Assembly: GCA_963844805.1 (NCBI GenBank)
Contig: CAWJPU010000011.1
Span: 199,747-263,746, forward strand
From: JACCZR01 sp963844805
GTDB taxonomy: Bacteria > Actinomycetota > Thermoleophilia > Solirubrobacterales > Thermoleophilaceae
DNA: 64,000 nucleotides
Reading direction: 5' to 3'
The position numbers were made by a program, and so were the translations under genes. This document shows positions 47,427 to 56,256 of the stretch, one piece after another; within the stretch, counting starts at the first letter, position 1, and each line of letters begins with the position of its first letter. A model generated the notes under the pieces. The model worked only from the letters and a program-made list of their open reading frames with translations, was not told where the DNA came from and did no database searches.

Positions 47427-48290
47427 CATCAGCTCCAGGTACGTCAGCGTCCACAGCGAGTGGTTGAAGGTGCCCAGGGCGCCGTAGGCGGTCAGTGCCA
47501 GCGGGATCACGACCAGCCCGGTCAGCACGCCCACCGCGATGCCCACCGGGGTCGCGCCGGCCACCAGCAGGATGATCGTGGGGAGGCACAGCAGCAGGAG
47601 CCCCAGCAGGATCGCCAGCGAGCCGATGAAGTTGGCCACCTGCTGGATCAGGAAGATCGCGCCGGACGGGATGATGTTGTGGCGCAGCAGCTGCCAGCCC
47701 GCGCGCAGCGAGTCGACGATCCTCGCTCCGGCGATCACCACGTGGCGGATCGCCAGCTGCGCGAGCACGCCGAGCACCAGGATCAAGCCGATCAGGACGA
47801 TCAGGCCCGGGATCCCTGCCGCGATCGCCACGATCACGATCGGGACGACGCTGTCCGAGGCCAGCACCACGGCCACGATCACGCCGGCGACCGGCAGCAC
47901 GACCGCGAGCACAAGCGCGAGCCCGATCAGGCCGATCAGGATCCCCACCCCGAGCACCCGCCAGAAGCTGTGAAGGCCGGACCGCCAGGCGCGCTTGAAA
48001 TCGCGGGTCTCGCCGCGCCGGATCGCCGCCACGCTGTCGGCCAGCGAGCCCTGCGACACCGTGCTCAGGACTGCGAACACGATCACCAGCACGAGGAGCC
48101 CGACGGCGATCGCGATCACCACCCCCGGATCGACGGAGGAGGTCGGGTCGGCCGAGCCGTCACCGGTGTCGCCGGGGTAGGAGGCCTGGAAGTTGAACGT
48201 CGCCCCACCGGCGAATACGCCGTAGAACCACAGGTAGCGGTTCCGGCGGGCTATCTCGAACGCTTCTCTGACCAGCTCGAGATAGGGCAC
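47391..48290 (-). CDS. multi-pass membrane protein, C-terminus reads through tRNA-Ser
   Basis: About 299 residues with five or six hydrophobic stretches rich in Val/Ile/Leu (GVVIAIAVGLLVLVIVFAVL, VAIAAGIPGLIVLIGLILVL), probably a DUF7847-like or glycerophosphodiesterase-membrane-domain protein. It begins MPYLELVREAFEIARRNRYL. The last dozen residues (RRGWDSNPRSA) come from the complement of the tRNA, a well-known annotation artefact, so the true end is probably near 47427 with a small indel or the gene truly runs into the tRNA. Confidence 0.65.
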   Translation of the reverse strand: MPYLELVREAFEIARRNRYLWFYGVFAGGATFNFQASYPGDTGDGSADPTSSVDPGVVIAIAVGLLVLVIVFAVLSTVSQGSLADSVAAIRRGETRDFKRAWRSGLHSFWRVLGVGILIGLIGLALVLAVVLPVAGVIVAVVLASDSVVPIVIVAIAAGIPGLIVLIGLILVLGVLAQLAIRHVVIAGARIVDSLRAGWQLLRHNIIPSGAIFLIQQVANFIGSLAILLGLLLLCLPTIILLVAGATPVGIAVGVLTGLVVIPLALTAYGALGTFNHSLWTLTYLELMRRGWDSNPRSA

Positions 48291-48300
48291 GGGGAGGGCG

Positions 48301-48825
48301 CTAGACCCGGTCCTCGCCCGCCTTGTACGCCAGCTGCAAGAAGTCGGAGATCGCCTCGGCGGTGTAGACCGTGGCCACCAGGCGGGTGGACCGCGGCGCG
48401 TAGACCAGGCCGATTGCGAATCCCGCCGTGACCCACTGCGCCAGGCAGTAGGGGCAGGTCAACAGCTCGCCGAGCGAGCGGCGAAAACCGCCGCCGCGGG
48501 GCTTCTCCTCCACCTCGCCGTGGCCGGCCGGCTCCTCGAACTCGGTGAACGGGGCGCGCACGAAGCTCGTGATCCGGTCCTTGCTGATCGTCCGCGACAG
48601 CTTGTGGCTCGCGACGCCCACCAGCACCACGTCCCGGGTCGACACCTTCTCCGGCAGCTCGCGGCCGCTGGCGCGGGCCGCAGCCAACGCGCCCCCGAAG
48701 ACGGTGCCGAACACCGCGGTCATGAAGGCGTAGCCGCCGAACGGGGGCGGGTCGTCCGAGTAGCCGGCCAGGGGCCCGGGGGCGGAGCTGGCGGCCGGTT
48801 CGCCGGCGGTGGTGGCGGATTCCAT
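48301..48825 (-). CDS. DUF1360 membrane protein
   Basis: A 174-residue protein. The family mark is ELLTCPYCLAQWVTAGFA, a CPxC motif in the membrane-proximal region, with VLVGVASHKLSRTISKDRIT upstream as in DUF1360 proteins of Gram-positive bacteria. Two to three transmembrane segments. ATG at 48825 is preferred to a longer Arg-rich start at 48891. The function is not known. Confidence 0.8.
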   Translation of the reverse strand: MESATTAGEPAASSAPGPLAGYSDDPPPFGGYAFMTAVFGTVFGGALAAARASGRELPEKVSTRDVVLVGVASHKLSRTISKDRITSFVRAPFTEFEEPAGHGEVEEKPRGGGFRRSLGELLTCPYCLAQWVTAGFAIGLVYAPRSTRLVATVYTAEAISDFLQLAYKAGEDRV

Positions 48826-48905
48826 TCCCGCGAAAGCTACCCGGCGGGCGCGGGACCACGCGCTTGTTTTCCGGGGACGGCGAGCGGGCATCCCAACTCA
48901 GCGGA

Positions 48906-49382
48906 ATGTTCTTCCTCAAGCTGCTCATCGCGATCGTTCAGGCGCCAGTGCGGCGAATCGCCGAGCTGCTGGGGCTCGACGCCGGGCCCGCCCGCGAGCA
49001 GCCCGCCGAGCGCGACCGCCCGCGGCCGCGCGAGCGGCCGGTGGAGCAGCCCGTGCCCTCCCCGCTGCGGGCCCGGGCCCCGCGGAGGCGCCCCGCCCGC
49101 CGGGAGCCAAGCCCACCCCGCAGCTCCCCGCGGATCAAGGAAGTGGACGAGGAGCCGGTGCTCACGGCCGAGTTCGCGGAGGAGGGCGCCGAGGACGGCG
49201 CCGGAGCCGAGGTCCACGTGGACGAGCCCTGGGAGGGCTACGCGCGCATGCCGGTGAACGAGGTCAAGGACCGGCTGGAGCGGGCGACCCCGGCGGAGCT
49301 GGCCGCCGTCGAGCTGTACGAGGCCGCTCACCGGGGCCGGAAGTCCGTATTGGCTGCCGTGGAGGCGCGCGCCCGGCATTAA
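48906..49382 (+). CDS. hypothetical protein with Pro/Arg/Glu-rich centre
   Basis: A 158-residue protein starting MFFLKLLIAIVQAPVRRIAE, an amphipathic or membrane-associated helix. The middle 60 residues are Pro/Arg/Glu-rich and disordered. The C-terminal 55 residues (MPVNEVKDRLERATPAELAA) form a small helical domain ending AVEARARH, similar to a helix-hairpin-helix-like segment seen in actinobacterial proteins of unknown function. Divergent from the DUF1360 gene. Confidence 0.7.
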   Translation: MFFLKLLIAIVQAPVRRIAELLGLDAGPAREQPAERDRPRPRERPVEQPVPSPLRARAPRRRPARREPSPPRSSPRIKEVDEEPVLTAEFAEEGAEDGAGAEVHVDEPWEGYARMPVNEVKDRLERATPAELAAVELYEAAHRGRKSVLAAVEARARH

Positions 49383-49431
49383 GCTGGAGGCTCCTGTCTA
49401 CTGATCCGGGCGGGGCAGGGATTGGCCCCGG

Positions 49432-50615
49432 ATGATCTCCACCGAACGACTCGTAGCAGCACTGGAAGAGCTGGCCCCGAATGATCGGGAGCTGCTGGAG
49501 CTTTCCCTGCGCCGACGGGTGCCCGACGAGGCGCTGGCGACCCTGTTCGAGGTCGACGAGGCCGAGGTGGCGCGCCGGCGTGCAAGTGCCATCGAGCAGC
49601 TTTCCCAGCTGCTCGACCTCCAGCGCGGCGCGGACCTGGGCAATGTCCTCAAGTCGCTCCTCGAGCAGAGCACTTGGGCGGAGATCGGCGCCCGCCGGGA
49701 GACGGACACGCTGGGAGACGGCGAGGCCGAGCCCAAGAGTGCCGAGGAGCCCCAGCCCGTGCTCGAGCTGTTGGCCGACCGCCCCGCGGGCGCCGCGCCC
49801 GCGCCCAAGCGCCGCCGTTGGCTGGGCCCGGCCGCTCTCGCGGTCGGCGTGTCGCCGTTCTCGGCGCGGCGATCGGAGCGCTGGCCCTCTCCTCCGGAGA
49901 GCCCTCGGGCAAGAACGGCCGCGGCGACCCCGAGCGGCGGACATTCGAGCCCAACGGGCCGAGCAAGGCTGAGGGGCAGGCCCAGGGAGAGCCCTTCGCT
50001 TCCGGGTCGGCCGAGCCCCTCGACCAGAACCTGACCGCCACCGTGCGCGGCCGCGCGACGATCTACAGCAAGCCCGGCGGCGGCAGGAAGCGCACGCTCC
50101 CGACGCGCACCCAGTTCAAGACCCCGCGGGTGTTCGGCGTGGTCCGCCGCAAGGGGGACTGGCTCGCGGTCCAGGCTCCCGAGCTCAAGAACGGTCAAGT
50201 GGGGTGGCTGCGCGCGAGCGACGCGAGGCTCGGCAGCACGCCGTGGACGCTGCACGCCGACCTGTCCAACAAGCGCATCGAGGTGCGCAAGGACGGCGAG
50301 CTGGTGCGGGCGTTCGCGGTGGCGATCGGCAATCCGCAGAACCCGACGCCCAAGGGCCGGTTCTCGGTCACCGACAAGCTCAAGGTGACCGACGCGGGCT
50401 CCCCCTATGGCTGCTGCGTGCTGGCGCTCAGCGGCCACCAAGTCGATCTGCCACCGGACTGGCCCGGCGGCGACCGGCTGGCGGTGCACGCCACGCGCGA
50501 CCCCAGCTCGATCGGCAAGCCGGCCAGCCTCGGCTGCATGCGCGCCCGCTCCGAGCAGGCGAGCTGGCTGATCAAGAACATCCCGCTCGGGTCGCCGATC
50601 TACGTCACTGCCTAG
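49432..50615 (+). CDS. helix-turn-helix / transmembrane / L,D-transpeptidase fusion, frameshifted
   Basis: About 394 residues. Residues 1-80 resemble a sigma-70 region 4-type helix-turn-helix (LAPNDRELLELSLRRRVPDE). A hydrophobic segment near residue 140 (GVAVLGAAIGALALSSG) follows, then a disordered linker, an SH3-like part (VRGRATIYSKPGGG) and a YkuD L,D-transpeptidase domain with DAGSPYGCCVLALSGHQ, DRLAVHATRD and GKPASLGCMRAR, the catalytic His/Cys pair. The enzyme cross-links peptidoglycan or attaches proteins outside the cell. A missing base near 49853 splits it (span 3n+2). Confidence 0.83.
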
Positions 50616-50657
50616 AAGGCGACCTCACAATGCCGGCGGCTGCCACGTTGTAGGGGC

Positions 50658-51149
50658 GTGACCGCACTGCCGCCGTTTCAGGCCGTGCTCGACGAGCACG
50701 GCCCCGACGTCTACCGCTACCTCGTGGCGTCGGTCGGCCCCGTGGACGCCGACGACTGCTTCCAGGAGGCGTGCGTCTCCGCGCTGAGGGCCTATCCCGA
50801 CCTGAGCCACGGCGACCACCTGCGCGCGTGGCTGTTCCGGATCGCCGAGCGCAAGGTGATCGACTTCCACCGCGGGCGGGCCCGGCGCGCGCTGCCCACC
50901 GACGCCCTTCCGGAGCAGCCCGTGACCGATGCGCCGACCGACGGCACGAGCGACCTGTTCGAGCAGGTGCGCCGACTGCCCGACAAGCAGCGCGCGGCCG
51001 TCTTCCTGCGCTGCGTGCTCGGGACGCCCTACAGCGAGCTGGCCCGGGCGCTGGACTGCTCGGAGCCCGCGGCGAGGCGCAGCGTGCACGAGGGATTGAC
51101 CAAGCTGAGGAAAGGAGCGCACCGATGGACGACCTCGAGCGCGAGCTGA
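50658..51149 (+). CDS. ECF-type RNA polymerase sigma factor
   Basis: A 163-residue extracytoplasmic-function sigma factor. Region 2 includes ADDCFQEACVSALRAYPDLS and HLRAWLFRIAERKVIDFHRG; region 4 includes LPDKQRAAVFLRCVLGTPYS and PAARRSVHEGLTKLRKG. GTG start at 50658. No anti-sigma gene is near; instead the 3' end overlaps the Ogt gene by 25 bases, so both proteins are made from one message. It may drive its own operon in response to DNA alkylation or stress; this is inference. Confidence 0.88.
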   Translation: MTALPPFQAVLDEHGPDVYRYLVASVGPVDADDCFQEACVSALRAYPDLSHGDHLRAWLFRIAERKVIDFHRGRARRALPTDALPEQPVTDAPTDGTSDLFEQVRRLPDKQRAAVFLRCVLGTPYSELARALDCSEPAARRSVHEGLTKLRKGAHRWTTSSAS

Positions 51150-51730
51150 AGGAGGCCGACCTGCCGGCGGGCCCGGATCGCGCGACCCTCACCGCGGTGG
51201 CAGAGCGTGCCGAGCGGGAGGGCCTGCTCGACGTGGCCTACACCACGTTCGACTCGCCGCTGGGCGAGCTGCTGCTGGCCGCCACCCCGGCGGGCCTGGC
51301 CCGCGTGGCCTATCCGCTGAACGACTTCGACGCCGTGCTCGCGGACCTGGCGCGGCGCCTGTCGCCGCGCGTGGTCGAGGCTCCGGCTCGGCTGGACCCC
51401 GTGCGGCGCGAGCTGGACGAGTACTTCGCCGGCGGCCGGCGCGAGTTCGACCTGCCGCTGGACCTGTCGGTCACCTCGGGGTTCTCCCGCCGCGTGCTGG
51501 AGGCCACCGCCGAGATCGGCTTCGGCGAGCAGCGCAGCTACCGCGACGTCGCCCGGGCGGCGGGCAGCGAGGGCGCGGTGCGCGCGGCCGGCAGCGCGCT
51601 CGGGCGCAACCCCGTGCCGGTGGTGGTGCCCTGCCACCGGGTGCTGCGCACCGGTGGCGGGCTCGGCGGCTACACCGGCGGGCTGGACAAGAAGCGCTTC
51701 CTGCTGGACCTCGAGGGCCTAGAGGTCTGA
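51125..51730 (+). CDS. ogt: methylated-DNA-protein-cysteine methyltransferase with N-terminal extension
   Basis: A 201-residue suicide DNA-repair protein that moves a methyl group from O6-methylguanine to its own Cys in VPVVVPCHRVL. The N-terminal ribonuclease-like part starts at VAYTTFDSPLGELLLAA. Residues 1-35 (MDDLERELKEADLPAGPDRA) are an extension that resembles the start of a short anti-sigma-like protein and does not belong to the usual family. Its position in an operon after an ECF sigma is unusual. It ends inside the 3' end of the convergent DUF2993 gene (12-base overlap). Confidence 0.92.
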   Translation: MDDLERELKEADLPAGPDRATLTAVAERAEREGLLDVAYTTFDSPLGELLLAATPAGLARVAYPLNDFDAVLADLARRLSPRVVEAPARLDPVRRELDEYFAGGRREFDLPLDLSVTSGFSRRVLEATAEIGFGEQRSYRDVARAAGSEGAVRAAGSALGRNPVPVVVPCHRVLRTGGGLGGYTGGLDKKRFLLDLEGLEV

Positions 51731-52339
51731 CACCACCGCGCCGACGACGAGCTCGACGATCGGCCCGGCGGGCAGGCCCGCCACGGTGGCGTCGGTGCGC
51801 ACCACCTCCGCCCGCCCGCCGCGGCTGGCCAGGTCGGCCTCGACGGTGAGCGGCAGCTCGGTGCTGCCGCCTCCGGGCAGCGCGCGCCCGGCCAGCCCGC
51901 CGGCGATCCCCCCGAGCGGGCCGCCGGCCTCGGCGCCGAGCAGCTCGATGGCCTCGCGGCCGGTCACCTGCCCGCGCATGCTCAGCCGGTAGGGGTCACC
52001 CGAGCGCAGGCGGGTCAGCGTGAAGCGGCTGGCGTCGACGCCCTCGACGTCCAGCCCGTTGACCTCGATGCGGACCTCCTCGAAGCCATCGAGACGGCTG
52101 AACACCTGCTCGCCGCGCCCCGGCACGAACTTCAGCCCGCGGCCCCTGACCTCGAACCGCTTGCCGTCACCCCACAGCAGGCGTACGGCGGGGAAGGCGC
52201 TGAGGGAGACGTCGGCCGAGCCGCCGTCCTCGGTCAGCCGTCCGGCGACCCGCTCCTCCAGGAACGGGGGAAGCAGGAGCTGGGTCAGGACCACGAGGGC
52301 GACCAGGCCCACGGCCAGGCCCACGGCGAATCGGCGCAT
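51719..52339 (-). CDS. DUF2993 (LmeA-like) exported lipid-binding protein
   Basis: About 206 residues. An N-terminal signal/anchor (RRFAVGLAVGLVALVVLTQLLL) precedes a beta-rich domain with VSLSAFPAVRLLWGDGKRFE and DGFEEVRIEVNGLDVEGVDA, typical of DUF2993 proteins such as mycobacterial LmeA, which bind lipids in the periplasm. ATG at 52339 follows GGGGGATT; ATG at 52351 is an alternative. Function is by family analogy only. Confidence 0.82.
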   Translation of the reverse strand: MRRFAVGLAVGLVALVVLTQLLLPPFLEERVAGRLTEDGGSADVSLSAFPAVRLLWGDGKRFEVRGRGLKFVPGRGEQVFSRLDGFEEVRIEVNGLDVEGVDASRFTLTRLRSGDPYRLSMRGQVTGREAIELLGAEAGGPLGGIAGGLAGRALPGGGSTELPLTVEADLASRGGRAEVVRTDATVAGLPAGPIVELVVGAVVSDL

Positions 52340-52358
52340 AGAATCCCCCATTCTCCAC

Positions 52359-52447
52359 GGAGAGGTGGCCGAGTGGCTGAAGGCACTCGCCTGCTAAGCG
52401 AGTAGGGGTCTCACGATCTCTCGCGGGTTCGAATCCCGCCCTCTCCG
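52359..52447 (+). tRNA. tRNA-Ser(GCU)
   Basis: A class II tRNA. The acceptor GGAGAGG (52359-52365) pairs with CCTCTCC (52440-52446). The anticodon stem CTCGC/GCGAG encloses CTGCTAA with anticodon GCT at 52393-52395. The T arm is GCGGG-TTCGAAT-CCCGC. No encoded CCA. Confidence 0.95.
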
Positions 52448-52644
52448 CCTCTCAGGCGAAGTCCGGCGTAGGCCCACGGCCGGCGTCGCCTCACGCGCTC
52501 CATTAGCCGGGGGGTGGCGCCCGGGACGGCCACGAAGGCGGCTCACAGAGGTCTCGCCCCGCCCATCTCCTCCGCGGCGGGCGGTGGTCGGGCGTTGAAG
52601 GTTCGTCTGTGCTCCAAATGGGAAGACTCTCGCTGGGAGGGGTT

Positions 52645-52842
52645 ATGAAAGTCGCCGAGTTGATCTGCCAGGGGTGCGGCAGGGTGAGTTCCGCTCCCCT
52701 GCTCACTGACCGAATGGAAACGATGCCTCGCTGCTACTGCGGTGGCACGAACCAGGTTGTTCGGGTCAAGGCCGCAGCCGGGCTGGCCGCCGCTCACCGG
52801 GCGCCTCAGGTCGAAAGCACTCAGGTCCTCGCCGCGCGCTGA
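52645..52842 (+). CDS. small zinc-ribbon-like protein
   Basis: A 65-residue protein with two Cys pairs, ICQGCG and RCYCGG, separated by about 22 residues, consistent with a zinc ribbon. ATG at 52645 lies seven bases after a strong GGGAGGGG. The C-terminal third is Ala-rich. No family named. It stands alone after the tRNA and its end overlaps the convergent membrane-protein gene by 22 bases. Confidence 0.65.
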   Translation: MKVAELICQGCGRVSSAPLLTDRMETMPRCYCGGTNQVVRVKAAAGLAAAHRAPQVESTQVLAAR

Positions 52843-53210
52843 GCGCCTGTCGCCCGGCGTGCTGCCAGAACGCCGAGGCCTAGCGCCGTCACACCGCCGA
52901 GGGCCGGGATCGCGTGCCGCGCGGCAGCCGGCGACAGGACCAGCTCGAACAGAGGAACCGGATCGCCGATCCGCTCGCCCACCGGCCCCAAGGGGCAGTC
53001 CCCGTGGTTGAGCGCAACCACCGCCCCCTCGGCCGCCAGAGAGGCGACCGCCCAGCGCAACAAGGCGCCTCGTCGGCCGGTGATCGCGCACCACCAGACG
53101 TATGCGATCGCGGCGAGGAACCCGGTTGCGATCAGCCCGTGCGCCGCTCTCCAGACGAGAACGGCAGGCGAAAGAGCTACCTGCGCGCGGGCGCCTGAGG
53201 GGTTCGCCAT
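52821..53210 (-). CDS. small membrane protein, function unknown
   Basis: A 129-residue protein with three or four hydrophobic segments (AAHGLIATGFLAAIAYVWWC, LLRWAVASLAAEGAVVAL, AIPALGGVTALGLGVLA). The loop ALNHGDCPLGPVGERIGDPV has a conserved-looking Cys and recalls a haem-independent membrane protein of unknown function. No family recognised. Divergent from the PASTA lipoprotein gene. Confidence 0.6.
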   Translation of the reverse strand: MANPSGARAQVALSPAVLVWRAAHGLIATGFLAAIAYVWWCAITGRRGALLRWAVASLAAEGAVVALNHGDCPLGPVGERIGDPVPLFELVLSPAAARHAIPALGGVTALGLGVLAARRATGAQRAART

Positions 53211-53302
53211 CCCTCGCCGAGACTACGGGGCTTGCGCCGGAAGCGCTATGCGTGGGAGCTCGCGTGAGCACCCCGCCGCGGGGTATCGGGCAAGGTTCCG
53301 GC

Positions 53303-53765
53303 ATGTCCGCACGGGTCGGCATGGCCGCGGTTCTGGCCTCCATCGCTGTCGCGGGGTGCGACCTCGAGAAGTCCATCGGTCCCGGTGACGACCGCATGCC
53401 CGACGTGGTGGGCAAGACCGCCACGCAGGCGAACGTAGCCCTCGAACAAGCGGGGGTTCGGCCCCTCGTATGGCAAGCAGGTGCCGTTCGACCCCGACCG
53501 CTGCCGGGTGGTGTTCCAGAAGAGCCCGCCGGGCTCCGAGGTGCGGCCGTTCTCGACCCAGCAGATCCGCTGCGTGGTGCGCGTTCCGAAGGTCGTCGGC
53601 CTGACGGCCGACGAGGCCGACTCGGAGCTCGAGGAAGAGGGCCTCGACCCCGTGTTCGTCGGCGGGCCGCGGGGCTCCGGGCGGGGACGCTGCCGTGTGG
53701 TGGCCCGCGGTGGGGGCCCGGAGGCCCGCCCGCAGGCCGATATCCGCATCAGATTGCGCTGTTGA
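53303..53765 (+). CDS. PASTA-domain lipoprotein, frameshifted
   Basis: About 153 residues. ATG at 53303 opens a lipoprotein signal ending SIAVAGCDLEK. Two PASTA-like units follow: MPDVVGKTATQANVALEQAG and VPKVVGLTADEADSELEEEG. PASTA domains bind muropeptides or beta-lactams on the cell surface. Frame changes near 53478 (likely one extra base; span 3n+1), after which it reads YGKQVPFDPDRCRVVFQ. Two extra Cys in the second part may form a disulfide. Confidence 0.75.
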
Positions 53766-53970
53766 GCACGCCTTTCGCGCTCAGGCGCTAAGGAAAGGTG
53801 GCCCGCTGCGGCAAGGGACACCGCTACGGCCTTAAAGGCACGGCGATCCCGCTGAGGCACGCATCCTGGCGGTGGCCGAGAGTCTCGGCTTTCCTGATCG
53901 CCGCCGACGCGGGCATCGCGCGGCCTGTGGATCGGCCACCCCGCCTGAGCTCGCGCGATACCTTGCCTGT

Positions 53971-55177
53971 GTGAGGCGGGGTGCGCTGGTCGTGCTGTGC
54001 GTGGCGGGGTTGCTGGCCGCGTATGCGCCCGCGGCCTCCGCTCGCAGCTACGCGCCGCCCCGCGGCAAGGCCTTCCACGGCGGAACCGGCGGCTACACCG
54101 AGCGTGAGATCCGCGCCTTCGCACGCCGCTCGGGCCGGCGGCCCGCGGTCTACCAGTACTTTTTCACTCCGAACTGGTTCCGGCCCGGCCGGGCCTCTAT
54201 GCACTGGCAGAGGCACTTGGTGCTGAAGACGGCCAGGCAGGGCGCCCGGGCGATCCTGCACCTGTCGACGGCGCGCGGCGGTCACGGAGCGTCGGTGATC
54301 ACGCCGCGAGGCATCGCGCGCGGCCAGGGCGACACCTACCTCAAGGCGCTCAACTCGATGATTGCCCGGACGCGGCAGGTGGTCTACGTGCGGCTGATGG
54401 CCGAGATGAACAACTTCAACAACCCGTACTGCGCGGTGACGGCCAGCGGCGCTCCACGCGGCCGCCACCACTCCTCACGCGCCTTCCGCAAGGCCTGGCG
54501 CAGGACGGCGATCGATCCTGCGCGGCGGCCGTGTGCGGAGCATCAACCGCAGGCTGCGCCGTGCGGGCATGCCGCGGCTGCGCACGCGACTACGCCGGCT
54601 ACCGCATCCGCGCGTGTCGCTGATGTGGAACCCGTTCACCGCCGGGCTGCCCAACGTGGCCTCCAACTCTCCCGGCCGCTACTGGCCCGGCGGGCGCTAC
54701 GTGGACTGGGTCGGGACGGACCTGTTCGCCAACTCGCCGAACTTCGCGGGCCTCAATCGCTTCTACCGCGACCGCCGCTGGCGCCGCAAGCCGTTCATGC
54801 TCGGCGAGTGGGCGCTGTGGGGGCGCGAGGACCCCGGCTTCGTGCGCCGGCTGTTCGCCTGGATGGCACACCACCGCCGGGCGAAGATGCAGGTCTACAA
54901 CCAGGGCGCCCACCACCCGCGCCTGCTGGCCCTGCGCTGGTACCCGCGCAGCGCCCGCGAGCTGCGCCGCCGGGCGCGCAGCAGGCGCTACGCCTACTAC
55001 CCGCCGGAGCTGCGCCGCCGCCGGCCGCGCCGCCCGCCGGCCCACGAGCCCGCGCCGCCGCCGAACGAGACCCCGGCGCCCGGCCAGCCGGGCGCCGCGG
55101 GCGGCGAGCCGCTGCCCGCCGAGCCCCTGCAGGACCGCCTCGATCCGCTCCTCAACCTGCTGTTCTCCCGCCGCTAA
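53971..55177 (+). CDS. secreted GH26-like glycoside hydrolase, frameshifted
   Basis: About 401 residues. GTG at 53971 opens a signal peptide (RRGALVVLCVAGLLAAYAPA). The barrel region carries the candidate acid Glu in VRLMAEMNNFNNPYC and the nucleophile Glu in FMLGEWALWGRED, resembling GH26 beta-mannanase-type enzymes. A Pro-rich tail of about 60 residues follows (NETPAPGQPGAAGG). One extra base near 54520 splits it (span 3n+1). The substrate is unknown. It ends just before the tRNA-Arg. Confidence 0.75.
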
Positions 55178-55189
55178 CCTCCAGCGCTG

Positions 55190-55266
<77 letters not shown>

Positions 55267-55821
55267 CGCTGGGAACCCCTCTAACGCGAGCGGGTTTTCT
55301 GCGCTCTAGAGGTTGGTCGCATGGGACCAGAATCGCTAGTGGGCAACCAAGAGGGCAACGCGCCGAGCCGATTCGTCGGTTGAACGCTGGGCGACAAGCG
55401 AGCAGGGAGAGAGGTTGCTCCGGAGGGGTTCCAACGCACCCACCGCCCGCTTCTAGCCGGAGGAACCTTCCCAATAGCTGGGACGGGGTAAGGATCGTAA
55501 GAGGGCGAGTCGGGGTAGGGAACAAGGTTCCCGCCGAATTGCCTCGAGGTTTCCCCGTCCACCTTGTTGCCGCGAATCGGCTTCTCCCGCGACCAAGTGC
55601 AAGACATGTGTGCCTCGCAACCGAGGGCGGCCCAACCCGGAGGGTCCTAAGCGTTGGTTGAGGGAGTCAAGCGCCGTCGAGGGGTCTCCCACCCAGTCGG
55701 AGATGGGCGGATCGCAGACCAAGCAATGCCCTCGTGCGGAGTCCGGGCGGATGTGGTTCGTATGTCCGGCCCCTGTCCGCGGCCATTGGTAGCTTCCCCT
55801 CTCTTCCAGCGGCCCGCCCTA
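55267..55821. other. left arm of island without a convincing gene
   Basis: About 555 bases between tRNA-Arg and vsr. Short open frames exist on both strands but none has family motifs or a good start. It contains an inverted repeat GGGAAC-AAG-GTTCCC at 55518-55532 and the shorter palindrome GGAACCTTCC near 55461, which could be operator sites for the restriction-modification genes. Confidence 0.5.
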
Positions 55822-56256
55822 ATGGACACGTTCACCGCCCCACGTCGCAGAGAGATCATGCAGTCAATCCGCTCTAGTTCGACAGGGCCAGAGCGGATCG
55901 TCCGCGGTTATCTGCACCGAGCGGGTCTTCGGTTCGGGAGACATCCCGAGAGACTTCCCGGCACCCCGGACATAGTGCTCCCGTCGAGGCGTGCGGTGGT
56001 CCTCGTGCACGGGTGTCTTTGGCATGGGCATGACTGCAGCCGAGGAAAACTGCCCAAATCGAACGAAACGTACTGGCGACGCAAGGTCGAGGGAAATAAG
56101 GCGCGAGACCTAAGGTCGAGCGCGAGCTTATTGCCGCTGGATGGCGCGTCTTCACAATTTGGGGCTGCGAATTGCGCTCCAAGGAGAGGCTCGATTCCCG
56201 CCTTAGCCGACTACTTGCGGAGATCATTCGGCCTCAGGAGCCGACTCGTCAGTTGA
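55822..56256 (+). CDS. vsr: very short patch repair endonuclease Vsr, frameshifted
   Basis: A Vsr-type nuclease that nicks at T-G mismatches left when 5-methylcytosine deaminates, so it protects cells from mutation by the adjacent methyltransferase. ATG at 55822 starts MDTFTAPRRREIMQSIRSSS. Key residues are the Glu in TGPERIVRGYL, the Asp in LPGTPDIVLPS and the zinc/catalytic HGCLWHGHDC. The expected C-terminal part (VERELIAAGWRVFTIWGCEL, with the last zinc Cys) lies in another frame after a missing base near 56112. In that frame it continues without a stop into the methyltransferase. Confidence 0.83.
   Translation: MDTFTAPRRREIMQSIRSSSTGPERIVRGYLHRAGLRFGRHPERLPGTPDIVLPSRRAVVLVHGCLWHGHDCSRGKLPKSNETYWRRKVEGNKARDLRSSASLLPLDGASSQFGAANCAPRRGSIPALADYLRRSFGLRSRLVS

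Noticed and set aside
47391..47427. C-terminal RRGWDSNPRSA as part of a real protein
   Set aside because: WDSNPR is the standard antisense translation of a tRNA T-arm, so this is read-through into tRNA-Ser.
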